DNA of 64,000 nt from Streptomyces antimycoticus (GTDB taxonomy: Bacteria > Actinomycetota > Actinomycetes > Streptomycetales > Streptomycetaceae). Of the stretch, positions 11,395 through 19,517 are shown in pieces. The translations under genes were made by a program, and so were the position numbers. The notes below the pieces were generated by a model. The model was not told the origin of the DNA and ran no database searches. It was given only the letters and a program-made list of their open reading frames with translations. The stretch spans positions 2,480,001 to 2,544,000 of the forward strand of contig NZ_BJHV01000001.1 of assembly GCF_005405925.1 (NCBI RefSeq), written 5' to 3'. Numbering within the stretch: the stretch's first letter is position 1; each line of letters starts with the position of its first letter.

Positions 11395-11427
11395 GGGCCC
11401 GGTTCGGGATCTCCCCGGACCGGGCCC
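11395..11427 (+). terminator. Hairpin after epimerase 1
   Basis: An inverted repeat gggcccgg...ccgggccc (11395-11402 and 11420-11427), with further pairing inside, lies 8 bases after the epimerase stop. There is no long T-run. It also lies downstream of the convergent TDT gene's stop at 11487, so it may serve both. Confidence 0.5.
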
Positions 11428-11486
11428 TCGGCCCACCTGCCGCGCGGCGCGAGCGAGCCCGTCGATGCCCGTCGCGCGTGCGCTGT

Positions 11487-12449
11487 TCAGGTGCGGGGAC
11501 CGCCGAAGACCAGGACGAGGCTGCGGGCGGCGAGGGCGGCGATGCTCACGGTCGCCAGCGAGGTGAGGAGCCATGCCCACGCCTCACTATCGGCGATGTG
11601 GAGGCCGTTGAGCCAGCGCACGCCGAAATTCGTGGTCAAGGCGATGGGAAAAGCGAAGGCCCAGAACCCCAGAGTGAAGCCGACGCGGCGGTAGTCGGGC
11701 AGGAGGTGCACCTGGACCAATATCAGGAGAAGGATGACGCCGGCCAGTGCGTCGATGACGGGGTCGATGCGGTTCTCGTGGGCGGCGAACCACGCGATTC
11801 CCGCGGTGGCGGGTGAGGCGAGCAGGACGGAGAGCAGAGGTGTCGCAGCCGCTGGCAGAGCTTCCTGTGTGGCGAGCCGGGTGAAGAAGAGGGCGCTGAG
11901 CACGACCCAGAGGAAGAGTCCCGCGCCGACGGCGGTCAGGGCGGCAGTGCGGGCGCCGATGCCGTCGAGCGCGATGCTGGTGATGGACGCGCCTGCCGCA
12001 TAGGGAAGGAAGTAGCCGGGGTGTACGGCGGCGAGCGGCACGTCACCGCGGAAGAGATTGGTGAGCATGGCAGCGACCAGCAGCATCAGAGTGGCGACGA
12101 ACACTCCGCATATCCATTCGGCCGCCGTGTGCGCGTAAAGGCCCAGGTGGGGCACCATGAGCATCCCGACAACCGGTGGGTAGGCCGTCAAGGGACCGGT
12201 CACGGGATTTCTGAGATCTGCCCCGAGCATTCCGGGGCGTCGAAGACCCTGCGCCAGATAGGCGACCGTCAGGATCAGCCAGGCGACCGCTGCCCCTGCG
12301 TACGCGGCATCTCCCGCCCACGCCGGGGCGCTCGCAACAGCCTGGGCCTCCACCCACACCCCTCCCAGGCCCGCGAGGCCGAGGGGCACGGCGAACAGCG
12401 TGATCACGCCCGTCGGCATACCGCCCGGCGGTGGCGGCGCGGCCCGCAT
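11487..12449 (-). CDS. TDT-family membrane transporter (TehA/Mae1-like)
   Basis: A 320-residue polytopic membrane protein with about ten hydrophobic segments. It shows the spacing and motifs of tellurite-resistance/dicarboxylate transporters (TDT): GPLTAYPPVVGMLM, HPGYFLPYAAGASITS and LGFWAFAFPIALTTNF. Family members move C4-dicarboxylates, sulfite or related anions; the substrate here cannot be fixed. The ATG at 12449 (MRAAPPPPGGMPTGV) was chosen because the longer open frame upstream is Arg/Pro-rich and unlike membrane protein sequence. It is convergent with epimerase 1. Confidence 0.7.
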   Translation of the reverse strand: MRAAPPPPGGMPTGVITLFAVPLGLAGLGGVWVEAQAVASAPAWAGDAAYAGAAVAWLILTVAYLAQGLRRPGMLGADLRNPVTGPLTAYPPVVGMLMVPHLGLYAHTAAEWICGVFVATLMLLVAAMLTNLFRGDVPLAAVHPGYFLPYAAGASITSIALDGIGARTAALTAVGAGLFLWVVLSALFFTRLATQEALPAAATPLLSVLLASPATAGIAWFAAHENRIDPVIDALAGVILLLILVQVHLLPDYRRVGFTLGFWAFAFPIALTTNFGVRWLNGLHIADSEAWAWLLTSLATVSIAALAARSLVLVFGGPRT

Positions 12450-12773
12450 CTCCGAGCGTCGACACCGTCGTGGGCCATGTGGCCTCCTGCCTCGCGGGTT
12501 CGAGCACGGTGCATGCGCGCCGCTCGACCGTTCTCGTGGAGCGGAAGAGCAAGCGATCGACGAAGGACGGCTGAGCCCCTCCCTCCAGGGTGTGGGTCGC
12601 CTGACGGCGCCGCATCCCAGGTCGCGCAGGCGGGGGACCCCGATCACGGGGAGCCGCGCCATGGCGCCGGCCACCTTTGTGTGCGGGGGCGCGCTCCCTA
12701 GGGGCGGGGAGCGCGCCCAGCCGGCCCATCGCTCGTGTCCGATGGTGGGACGGGCGACGAAGGGCCGGAGCGA
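12450..12773. other. Intergenic stretch with a strong hairpin
   Basis: No gene is supported between the TDT start and the azoreductase stop. The stretch holds the terminator-like hairpin at 12687-12718 and presumably the TDT promoter. Confidence 0.5.
12687..12718 (-). terminator. Terminator hairpin after azoreductase gene
   Basis: Perfect 12-bp stem: gggcgcgctccc (12687-12698) pairs with gggagcgcgccc (12707-12718) across an 8-nt loop. It sits 55 bases downstream of the azoreductase stop on the minus strand. As in many Streptomyces terminators, there is no T-run. Confidence 0.6.
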
Positions 12774-13430
12774 TCAGGCGATCGTCGGGTCGGCCGTGAT
12801 GGAGGCGACCTCCTCGGCCTGCCGGCGTGCCTGGGTGTGGGCGTCTTCCAGCGAGGCGTGATGCTGTGGGAGCAGGTGCCGGAGCGCGTCCATCGTCGGT
12901 GCGTAGGTCAGCTCGGGCGTGATGGTGCGGACGTCCAGCGCCATCAGAATCGGATCGCCGAGGATGGTCTCCAGCGCGGGGACCAGGAAGTCCTTGCCGT
13001 GCTGGGGTGTGCCGGGGCCGTAGCCGCCGCCGCGGGCGGAGACGACGACAGCGGGCCGTCCCGCACTGGGCGCGGGCCGGCCGAGGCCGATGGTCCTGCC
13101 GACCACCATGGTGTGGTCAAGCCACGCTTTGAAGACCGAGGGGATCGAGTAGTTGTAGAGCGGCACCGCGAAGAGGTAGGCGTCGGCGCCGAGGAACTCC
13201 TCGATCAGCTCATCCTGGAGCAGGGCTGCGGCTTTCTGCTCGGGTGTGTGCTCGCCGGCGGGGGTGGTGCGGGCGGTGATGCCGGCCGCACCGAGGTGGC
13301 CGACGGGGTCGAGTGCGAGGTCGCGCCGGACGACGGTGCCGCTCCAGGCAGCGGTGAAGGAGTCGGCGACCTGGCGTGAGATCGAGGTGGCACCGGAGGC
13401 GGAGGCGTCGATGCGCAGCAGGTAGGACAT
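12774..13430 (-). CDS. azoR: FMN-dependent NADH:quinone/azo oxidoreductase
   Basis: A 218-residue flavodoxin-like fold protein of the AzoR family, which reduces quinones and azo compounds using NADH and FMN. It starts MSYLLRIDASASGATSIS (phosphate-binding region), then PLYNYSIPSVFKAWLDH and SARGGGYGPGTPQ, the family's FMN and substrate motifs. The ATG at 13430 was chosen; the open frame runs far upstream but only as an overlap of the next gene. It follows the DsbA/FrnE-like gene in the same direction with a 56-base gap, and both diverge from an HxlR regulator, the arrangement used by electrophile-sensing systems such as YodB-AzoR. Confidence 0.85.
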   Translation of the reverse strand: MSYLLRIDASASGATSISRQVADSFTAAWSGTVVRRDLALDPVGHLGAAGITARTTPAGEHTPEQKAAALLQDELIEEFLGADAYLFAVPLYNYSIPSVFKAWLDHTMVVGRTIGLGRPAPSAGRPAVVVSARGGGYGPGTPQHGKDFLVPALETILGDPILMALDVRTITPELTYAPTMDALRHLLPQHHASLEDAHTQARRQAEEVASITADPTIA

Positions 13431-13486
13431 GAGGGGCGGTTCTTTCCTTGGGTCGGTTGGTCGGCGCTGTGGTGGGAGCGGGAGAT

Positions 13487-14215
13487 TCAAGAGCCGGGGC
13501 GGGGCGGGACGGCGCAGCCGTCCGGTCCGCAAAGGCCCTCGCTCTCGCCATCGCCGAGGGCCGGCAACGGCCGGGGTTCGGGGTGGGCGGATTCCCAGGC
13601 CGTGGTCATCGCCGCCAGGAGTGTGTCGGTGCTGACCGCGCCGCGCAGGGCGTAGCGCCCGTCGAGGACGGTGAAAGGTGCTCCGCGGGCGCCCAGCCGC
13701 TCGGCCTCGCGCTGGTCGGCGGCCACCTGGTCGCGGTAGGAGCGTGTGCGCAGGGCGTGCGCTGCCTCGGCCCGGTCCAGGCCGATCTCGGCGGCGAAGC
13801 CGAGGACGTCGCTCTCGGTCCACAGGCGGCGGCCCTGGCCGAAGTGGGCGCGGAACATCGCCGTCCATGCCTCCGCGCCCCGCCCTTGGTCGGTGGCGTA
13901 GGCGAGCAGCTCGTGGGCGAGGTCGGTCGGGCCCAGGGTCCGATCCAGTGCCCTGTAGGGCCGAAGTCCGTCCGCGCCGGCGGCAGCCTCTAGCGAGGAG
14001 AAGAGGCGCTCGCCGTCGGAGGCGGGAATGCCGTGCATCTTCAGCAGCTTGCGCTGGGTGACGCCTTCGCGTGGCAGGTCGGGATGGACCTGGAAGGAGC
14101 GATGGGTGACCTCCACGTCCGGGGCGTGCTCGAAGCGCTCCAGCGCCAGCTGGAGCCGGTGGTCCATCAGCCCGCAGTACGGGCAGATGATGTCCGACCA
14201 GAACTCGATCTTCAC
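13487..14215 (-). CDS. DsbA/FrnE-family thiol oxidoreductase
   Basis: A 242-residue DsbA-fold protein with its CPYC active site at residues 11-14 (SDIICPYCG) and no signal peptide, so it acts in the cytoplasm like FrnE. RGAPFTVLDGRYALRGA near residues 185-200 carries the cis-Pro region typical of the fold. A second Cys pair sits in the C-terminal tail (LCGPDGCAV). The GTG at 14215 is preceded by gaggag and gives the canonical N-terminus VKIEFWSDI. It heads a two-gene unit with azoR and is divergent from hxlR. The expected role is thiol-disulfide exchange or glutathione S-transferase-like isomerisation during oxidative or electrophile stress. Confidence 0.82.
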   Translation of the reverse strand: MKIEFWSDIICPYCGLMDHRLQLALERFEHAPDVEVTHRSFQVHPDLPREGVTQRKLLKMHGIPASDGERLFSSLEAAAGADGLRPYRALDRTLGPTDLAHELLAYATDQGRGAEAWTAMFRAHFGQGRRLWTESDVLGFAAEIGLDRAEAAHALRTRSYRDQVAADQREAERLGARGAPFTVLDGRYALRGAVSTDTLLAAMTTAWESAHPEPRPLPALGDGESEGLCGPDGCAVPPRPGS

Positions 14216-14232
14216 GAGGAGCTCCTCGAAAC

Positions 14233-14249
14233 TTACTATCTGTTCGTAA
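14233..14249. promoter_or_regulatory. Candidate HxlR operator
   Basis: In the 51-base gap between the divergent frnE-like and hxlR genes lies TTAC-N9-GTAA (14233-14249). HxlR/YodB proteins bind short inverted repeats of this kind that overlap the promoters of the genes they control. The palindrome is seen; its function is inferred. Confidence 0.45.
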
Positions 14250-14266
14250 CCGCACTGTGCATTAGG

Positions 14267-14758
14267 ATGACGAGCGATACAAAAGGCACATTCATGTGCG
14301 CGGAGTCGAAGAAGGAGCCGGTCGCCGTGGCCGTCGAGAGCGAACTGCGCCGGGGGCGCACGAACGTGCGGTCGAACGTGCGCAAGGCCCCCGGGCCGTG
14401 CGAGCACTGGAACGACGACAGCGCCGATTTCATCCGCGAGATCCTCGACCTGGTCGGCGACAAGTGGAGCGTCCTGATCATCGGCACCCTCGCCGACGGC
14501 TCCGTGCGCTACTCCGACCTGGCGGACGCCATCCCGGGCATCTCGCAGCGGATGCTCACCCTCACCCTCAAGCAGCTCCAGCGCAGCGGTCTCGTCGACC
14601 GCACCGCGTACGCCGAGGTCCCGCCTCGTGTCGAGTACTCACTGACCGCTCTGGGAAGCTCGCTGCTGGCCACCGTGCTGGAGCTGGCGGCCTGGTCCGC
14701 CGACCGGCACGTGGAGATCCGCCGTCACCAGCACGCCTACGACACGCGAGAAGCGTAG
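14267..14758 (+). CDS. HxlR-family winged-helix regulator
   Basis: About 163 residues (137 from the first recognised domain Cys region). The domain runs CEHWNDDSADF, ILDLVGDKWSVLIIGTLADG, RYSDLADAIPGISQRMLT and LKQLQRSGLVDRTAY, the standard HxlR winged helix, with the conserved Cys before the first helix that redox-sensing members use. The start is either the ATG at 14267 or the one at 14294; neither has a strong ribosome-binding site. It is divergent from the frnE-like/azoR pair, which it probably represses until electrophiles modify its Cys. Confidence 0.85.
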   Translation: MTSDTKGTFMCAESKKEPVAVAVESELRRGRTNVRSNVRKAPGPCEHWNDDSADFIREILDLVGDKWSVLIIGTLADGSVRYSDLADAIPGISQRMLTLTLKQLQRSGLVDRTAYAEVPPRVEYSLTALGSSLLATVLELAAWSADRHVEIRRHQHAYDTREA

Positions 14759-14908
14759 CCGCCGTTCAGCCGCGCAGGGCCCGGAGGACAGGCCTCCTGA
14801 ATGCTCCTCACCGGCTTTTCGACCGTGCGCGGGCCCGCCACACCCGGATTCGGCCGGGCGACTGGTATCCCGGAATTCCGATCCGCGGACAGGTCGCGCT
14901 AGGAGCTC

Positions 14909-15688
14909 ATGGTGAGTGCCGTTCCCTCCCTCCCACGCCAGCTTCCTTTGATGCGAGCCATCGACGAGTTCCTGCTCACGACGGTTCTGCTCTTTCTCGC
15001 GGTGACGGTGGTGCGGTGGCTGCGCGATCCGGGTTCCGCCCTCTACCTCGCCGATCTGAAGGTCGCGCTCGCCGTCATCGGCGTGATCAGCGGGGCCATC
15101 CTCACCGCCCTGATCCTCAGCCCTCCCGGGCGGCGCAGCGGCGGGCACATGAACCCTTCCGTGACCGTAGCCCTGTGGCTGATGGACGCCTTCCCCGGCC
15201 GCAGCGTCCTCCCCTACGCCCTCGCCCAGCTCGCCGGCTCGGTGACCGGCACCGCACTCGCGCGCCTGGTGTGGGGGCCCGCGGTCTCCCAGCCCTCGGT
15301 CGCGTACGGCGCGATCAGACCGGCCGAAACCTGGCAGGCGTCAGACGTCTTCCTCGCCGAAGGGGGCGCCATGATGGCCCTCATCCTTCTGGTCGGCGTC
15401 ATCCTGGCCTACCCCCGCTACATCCGCTCACTGCCGTACGTCATCGGGGCGTCGGTCGCCCTGGTGATCGCCCTGCTGGGTCCCCGTAGCGGCGGCTCGA
15501 TCAACCCGGCCCGCCAGTTCGGCCCGGCCGCGCTCTCCGGCGAGACCACCGACTTGTGGATTTACCTGGTCGTGCCCGTGCTGGGTGCTGTCATCGGCTC
15601 GTCCATCTACCACCTGTTCATCTGGCGCTTCAACGCCTGCCGCCCCCTCACCTACAAGCTGGCGGGCGACCACAGCCAGGAGGAGTGA
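14909..15688 (+). CDS. Aquaporin / MIP-family channel (paralogue 1)
   Basis: A 259-residue major-intrinsic-protein channel with six membrane segments. The two half-helix motifs are HMNPSV (NPS instead of NPA) and INPARQFGPA (normal NPA, with the selectivity-filter Arg). The NPS variant may alter the pore, since MIP channels pass water, glycerol, H2O2 or metalloids. The ATG at 14909 has aggag just upstream. It is homologous along its length to the gene at 18608; both sit inside the IS1380-bounded cassette. Confidence 0.82.
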   Translation: MVSAVPSLPRQLPLMRAIDEFLLTTVLLFLAVTVVRWLRDPGSALYLADLKVALAVIGVISGAILTALILSPPGRRSGGHMNPSVTVALWLMDAFPGRSVLPYALAQLAGSVTGTALARLVWGPAVSQPSVAYGAIRPAETWQASDVFLAEGGAMMALILLVGVILAYPRYIRSLPYVIGASVALVIALLGPRSGGSINPARQFGPAALSGETTDLWIYLVVPVLGAVIGSSIYHLFIWRFNACRPLTYKLAGDHSQEE

Positions 15689-15952
15689 GGGGCGACGCCC
15701 AGCGGTGTGTCGCTGCCCGCGCAGGCCCGGCGGCCGCGGTGACGCGGACGGTGTAGCCCTGGCCGCAGCGGATGGTGCGGCCGGCCGCTAGAGCCTCGCG
15801 GACGGACGGGTCCTCAACCTCCCGCACATAGTCGGCGAGCAGGCCGGGCACGTCGGCGGTCAGCGGCCCTGACGGACAGGCGAAATTGGTCCTGTCGTTC
15901 GCCCCCGAAATGGCTCCCGAATCCGGGCCGTCCTGCGCCTAGGGTCGCGATC

Positions 15953-16516
15953 ATGAGGGAAACAACGCCCACCGGAGTGAACATCTGCGTCTTCCTGTCC
16001 GCGGCGGACCTCGACGAGCGGTACACCCGGCCGGCCCGCGGGTTCGCTGAGCTGATCGGGAAGGGAGGCCACACTCTGGTCTGGGGCGGTTCCGACACCG
16101 GACTGATGAAGGTCGTCGCGGACGGAGTACGGAAAAGCGGCGGCCGGTTGGCCGGGGTCACGGTCGGCTTCCTCCGGCAGTGGGCCAGGGATGACGCCGA
16201 CGAGATGGTGGTGACCGGCAGTCTCGCCGAGCGGAAGGCGTCGCTGCTTGCCGCAGCCGACGCGATAGTGGTGATGGCCGGTGGCCTCGGGACACTGGAC
16301 GAGGTGACCGAGATCCTGGAGCTGAGGAAGCACGGGCTGCACCGCAAACCGGTGGTGCTGCTGAACTCGGCGGGCTTCTATGACGGCCTGATACTGCAGC
16401 TCCGGCGGATGGAGGCGGACGGTTTCCTGCCGATGCCGCTGTCCGACCTGGTCTTCGTGGCGAACGAGGAGGCCCGCGCGATGGCGTACCTGGAGGACCG
16501 CGTCGCCGAGCGGTGA
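15953..16516 (+). CDS. LOG-family protein (phosphoribohydrolase-like)
   Basis: A 187-residue Rossmann-like protein of the LOG / TIGR00730 type, which releases bases from nucleoside 5'-monophosphates (cytokinin activation in plants, AMP and similar substrates in bacteria). The two family signatures are present in modified form: GGSDTGLMKVVADG (usually GGGxxGLMG) and AGGLGTLDEVTE (usually PGGxGTxxE). The catalytic Glu is kept, but Pro is replaced by Ala. The 264 bases before it hold no supported gene. Confidence 0.75.
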   Translation: MRETTPTGVNICVFLSAADLDERYTRPARGFAELIGKGGHTLVWGGSDTGLMKVVADGVRKSGGRLAGVTVGFLRQWARDDADEMVVTGSLAERKASLLAAADAIVVMAGGLGTLDEVTEILELRKHGLHRKPVVLLNSAGFYDGLILQLRRMEADGFLPMPLSDLVFVANEEARAMAYLEDRVAER

Positions 16517-16564
16517 GGCGCTGGCACCACACGGGACCGCCGGTGAGCCAGCCACCTTGGGGCG

Positions 16565-16582
16565 CCGGCCGCGAACGGCCGG
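16565..16582. terminator. Small hairpin between convergent LOG and MocR genes
   Basis: ccggccg-cgaa-cggccgg forms a perfect 7-bp stem with a tetraloop, directly against the MocR stop. It could end transcription in both directions. Confidence 0.45.
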
Positions 16583-18031
16583 TCAGGGCATCACCGCGCA
16601 CAGTGTGTCCAGTGCACCTGTCCACGCACTGTCGGAGGGAGCCGCGTAGTTCACGACCAGCCCGTCCAGCACGGGCACCTGGCAGTCGTGGCCCTCCTCC
16701 TGGTGGAGGAACTGCGAGATCCCGCTGACCGCGAGGCCCTTACGGGCGGCCGACCGGACCACCGAGCGTTCGGTCCCGCGGGGGAGCTCAACGAGCGCTT
16801 GCAGACCTGCGGCCATACCCGTTACCCGGACGGCAGGGGCCCTACGCTCCAGGGCGCTGACCAGCTGTTCGCGGCGGCGCCGGTAGTGCTGCCGCATCGC
16901 CCGCACATGCCGGTCGTAGGCGCCCGAGGTGATGAACTCCGCGAGAGTCCTTTGTTCCAAAAAACTGGACATGTAGTCGCCGTGCCCCTTGGCCGCCACG
17001 ATCTCCGGGACGAGCTCCTCGGGCAGCACCATCCATCCCAGTCGCAGGCCCGGCGCGAGCGACTTGCTCACCGAACCGAAGTAGACCACTCGGTCCGCGT
17101 CGAGACCCTGCAGGGCGCCCACCGGCTGACGGTCGTATCGGAACTCGCCGTCGTAGTCGTCCTCCAGGATCAGCCCCCCGGTCTCGCGTGCCCAGTCGAC
17201 AGCCGTCACCCGGCGGTCCGCGCGCAGCGCCACCCCGGTCGGGTACTGATGCGCCGGTGTCAGCAGCACCGCGGCGGCCTCCCGCACGGCTGACAGGTCG
17301 TCGGTCCGTGCCCCGAACGCGTCGACGCCCAGGGGCGGGGTCCCAAGGCCGGCGTCGGTCAGCAGATTGCGATATAGGTCGAGCCCGTACGCCTCGACGG
17401 CCACCGCCCGCGCCCCACGCGCCTTGAGGATCCGCGCCATCAGCGCCAGCCCGTGATGAAATCCGGAGCAGATGACGATGCGCTGCGGATGCGCGTAGAC
17501 ACCGCGAGCCCGCGCAAGGTAGTCGGCGAGGGCTGTGCGCAGCGTCTCCTGGCCGAGGGCGTCACCGTAACCGAATGCCTCGTCGGGCGCCGCGTTGAGC
17601 GCTCGGCGGTAGGCGGTGAGCCACTGCGCGCGGGGGAAGTGCGCGAGGTCCGGCGAACCCGGCTCCATGCCGTACGTGGCCCGGCGCCGCGCTGCCTTCG
17701 TACGTGGAGGGGAAGACTCTGCCGGTACCGCAGTGCGGTCAGCGACGCGGGTCGCGGAACCCTGCTGGGCGGTGAGCCAGCCCTCGGCCACGAGCTCGGC
17801 GTACGCGTGGGTCACGGTGTTGCGCGAGACCCCGAGATCGGCGGCGAGAGAGCGCGACGGCGGCAGCCGCGTGCCGGGACTCAGTCTCCCGGTCCGTACC
17901 GCCTCGCGAAGCGCCTGAGTGAGTCCCTCACGCAACCTGGGGCCACGCAGTTCCACATGTAGGTCGGCGCCGGGTTCGGTGCCGGAGTCGCCGGGCGACC
18001 CGGCGGAGAAATTGGTCTGCGATTTCACCAT
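16583..18031 (-). CDS. MocR/PdxR-type GntR-aminotransferase fusion regulator
   Basis: A 482-residue regulator. The GntR winged helix (about 28-95: TGRLSPGTRLPPSRSLAADL, GVSRNTVTHAYAEL) is followed by a class I aminotransferase-fold domain with the PLP lysine in GSVSKSLAPGLRLGW and the DDYDGEFRYD motif. MocR proteins use bound PLP or a PLP adduct as effector. It is divergent, with a 47-bp gap, from the AhpD-like gene at 18079, which is therefore the likely target. The start at 18031 gives a short leader before the HTH. A repeat element for binding is present in the gap. Confidence 0.85.
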   Translation of the reverse strand: MVKSQTNFSAGSPGDSGTEPGADLHVELRGPRLREGLTQALREAVRTGRLSPGTRLPPSRSLAADLGVSRNTVTHAYAELVAEGWLTAQQGSATRVADRTAVPAESSPPRTKAARRRATYGMEPGSPDLAHFPRAQWLTAYRRALNAAPDEAFGYGDALGQETLRTALADYLARARGVYAHPQRIVICSGFHHGLALMARILKARGARAVAVEAYGLDLYRNLLTDAGLGTPPLGVDAFGARTDDLSAVREAAAVLLTPAHQYPTGVALRADRRVTAVDWARETGGLILEDDYDGEFRYDRQPVGALQGLDADRVVYFGSVSKSLAPGLRLGWMVLPEELVPEIVAAKGHGDYMSSFLEQRTLAEFITSGAYDRHVRAMRQHYRRRREQLVSALERRAPAVRVTGMAAGLQALVELPRGTERSVVRSAARKGLAVSGISQFLHQEEGHDCQVPVLDGLVVNYAAPSDSAWTGALDTLCAVMP

Positions 18032-18032
18032 G

Positions 18033-18071
18033 AAAATGGATCCTAGCTCAGTACCATTTTGGATCTAGCGT
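18033..18071. promoter_or_regulatory. Candidate MocR operator
   Basis: The 47-bp gap contains an inverted pair aaaatgg (18033-18039) and ccatttt (18054-18060), and also a direct repeat tggatcctag / tggatctag. MocR regulators typically bind direct repeats overlapping the divergent promoter. The repeats are seen in the sequence; binding is inferred. Confidence 0.45.
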
Positions 18072-18078
18072 TGCAGGT

Positions 18079-18579
18079 ATGACGACGAACGAAGCACCTG
18101 CGAACATCGACCGCCTTCACGAGCACGCGCCGCGCCTGGACTGGGCGGCGCTGGCCCCCGAGGCCTTCAAGGCCATGATCCGCCTGGACACCGCCGCCAG
18201 GCACGGCGTCGATCCCACCCTGCTCAACCTTGTCAAGATCCGCGCCTCGCAGATCAACCACTGCGCCTACTGCCTGGACATGCACAGCAAGGACGCGCTG
18301 ACGGCGGGTGAGTCTGCGGAACGGATCATCCAGCTCGACGCGTGGCGGGAGTCGCAGCACTTCTACACCGCCCGGGAAGTCGCGGCGATCGAACTGACCG
18401 AGGCGATCACCGTCCTCACGGACGGCTTCGTGCCGGACGAGGTGTACACCAGGGCCGCGCACGCCTTCGACGAGGGCGAGCTGGCCCGGCTCATCGTCGC
18501 GATCACGACGATCAACGCATGGAACCGCTTCGGCGTGTCCACTCGGCTCGTTCCGGGCCACTACACGCCGTCCGCCTGA
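18079..18579 (+). CDS. Carboxymuconolactone-decarboxylase family (AhpD-like) protein
   Basis: A 166-residue all-helical protein with the AhpD-type redox centre CAYCLDMHSKDA (CxxC followed by His). Proteins of this type act as alkylhydroperoxidase-like thiol reductases, often under MocR, GntR or sigma-factor control. The ATG at 18079 is only 47 bases from the divergent MocR gene. The aquaporin gene follows 28 bases after the stop, so the two may be co-transcribed. Confidence 0.82.
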   Translation: MTTNEAPANIDRLHEHAPRLDWAALAPEAFKAMIRLDTAARHGVDPTLLNLVKIRASQINHCAYCLDMHSKDALTAGESAERIIQLDAWRESQHFYTAREVAAIELTEAITVLTDGFVPDEVYTRAAHAFDEGELARLIVAITTINAWNRFGVSTRLVPGHYTPSA

Positions 18580-18607
18580 CCGGACAACCCGACCCCTGGA
18601 ATCCGTT

Positions 18608-19450
18608 ATGAGTACCGCGCTACCACTGCGGAAACGGCCGACCCTGGCACCGGCTGCCGAGGAGTTCGTCCTCGCCACCGTCATGCTGTTCCTCGCGGTG
18701 ACGATCGTCCGATGGCTGCGTGAACCGGGATCCCGCCTCTACATCGCAGACCTCGACACCGCCCTGGGCGTCATCGGCGTTCTCAGCGGAGCCATCCTCA
18801 CCGGGCTGATCCTGTCGCCGCTCGGCAAGCGCAGCGGCGGGCACCTGAATCCCGCCGTGACGGTGTCCCTCTGGCTGCTGGGCGCGTTCCCGGGGCGTTC
18901 GGTCGCCCCCTACACCGTCGCCCAACTCGCGGGTTCCGCTGCGGGAACCGCCCTGGCGCGGGGGGCGTGGGGAAGCCCGGTTTCCGCCCCGTCCGTCGGC
19001 TACGCGGCCATCGTCCCCGCCCCCGGCTGGCAGCCGACGGCCGTTTTCCTCGCCGAGGCCGGAAGCATAGCGGCGATCATGCTCGCCGTCGCCTGCGTGG
19101 CCCAGCCTCGCCACGCCCGCTTGGTGCCGTACCTCATCGGCGCGGCGGTTGCGCTGGTGATCGCCCTCCTCGGCCCACGCAGCGGAGGTTCGATCAATCC
19201 TGCCCGGCAGTTGGGTCCTGCCGTACTCTCCGGCCGGACGGCGGATCTGTGGATCTACCTGCTCGCCCCCATTCTGGGCGCTGCCCTGGGAGTCGGGATG
19301 CACCGCACGCTCGGTCGGCTCCCGCTGTTCACGCGAAAGGCGGGATCCACTGCATCGGAACATCCCGAGAACGCCTTCTTCTCCCCGTCCGATGCGCTGG
19401 AAGGCGAACAGCTTACCTCGGCCATCAGGGAGCGTGACAGAAAATTCTGA
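18608..19450 (+). CDS. Aquaporin / MIP-family channel (paralogue 2)
   Basis: A 280-residue MIP channel. Both pore motifs are canonical here: HLNPAV and INPARQLGPA. Segment spacing and sequence match the 14909 gene closely (DEFLL versus EEFVL start, LGPRSGGSINPARQ in both), but the cytoplasmic C-terminus is longer. It lies between the AhpD-like gene (28-base gap) and epimerase 2 (67-base gap), suggesting an operon of three. Confidence 0.82.
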   Translation: MSTALPLRKRPTLAPAAEEFVLATVMLFLAVTIVRWLREPGSRLYIADLDTALGVIGVLSGAILTGLILSPLGKRSGGHLNPAVTVSLWLLGAFPGRSVAPYTVAQLAGSAAGTALARGAWGSPVSAPSVGYAAIVPAPGWQPTAVFLAEAGSIAAIMLAVACVAQPRHARLVPYLIGAAVALVIALLGPRSGGSINPARQLGPAVLSGRTADLWIYLLAPILGAALGVGMHRTLGRLPLFTRKAGSTASEHPENAFFSPSDALEGEQLTSAIRERDRKF

Positions 19451-19517
19451 ACACGGCGAACCCATTCACCACCCGAATTCATGTCGATTCTCGATCGACT
19501 CAAGGAGAGGTTTCATT

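Noticed and set aside
12774..14255. A 493-residue frame that would fuse another domain to azoreductase
   Set aside because: The upstream 275 codons overlap the FrnE/DsbA gene in a different frame and are Arg/Pro/Gly-rich; azoreductase has a proper start at 13430.
15648..15851. Minus-strand 67-codon frame between aquaporin 1 and LOG
   Set aside because: It overlaps the end of the aquaporin gene, has no ribosome-binding site and no recognisable family.
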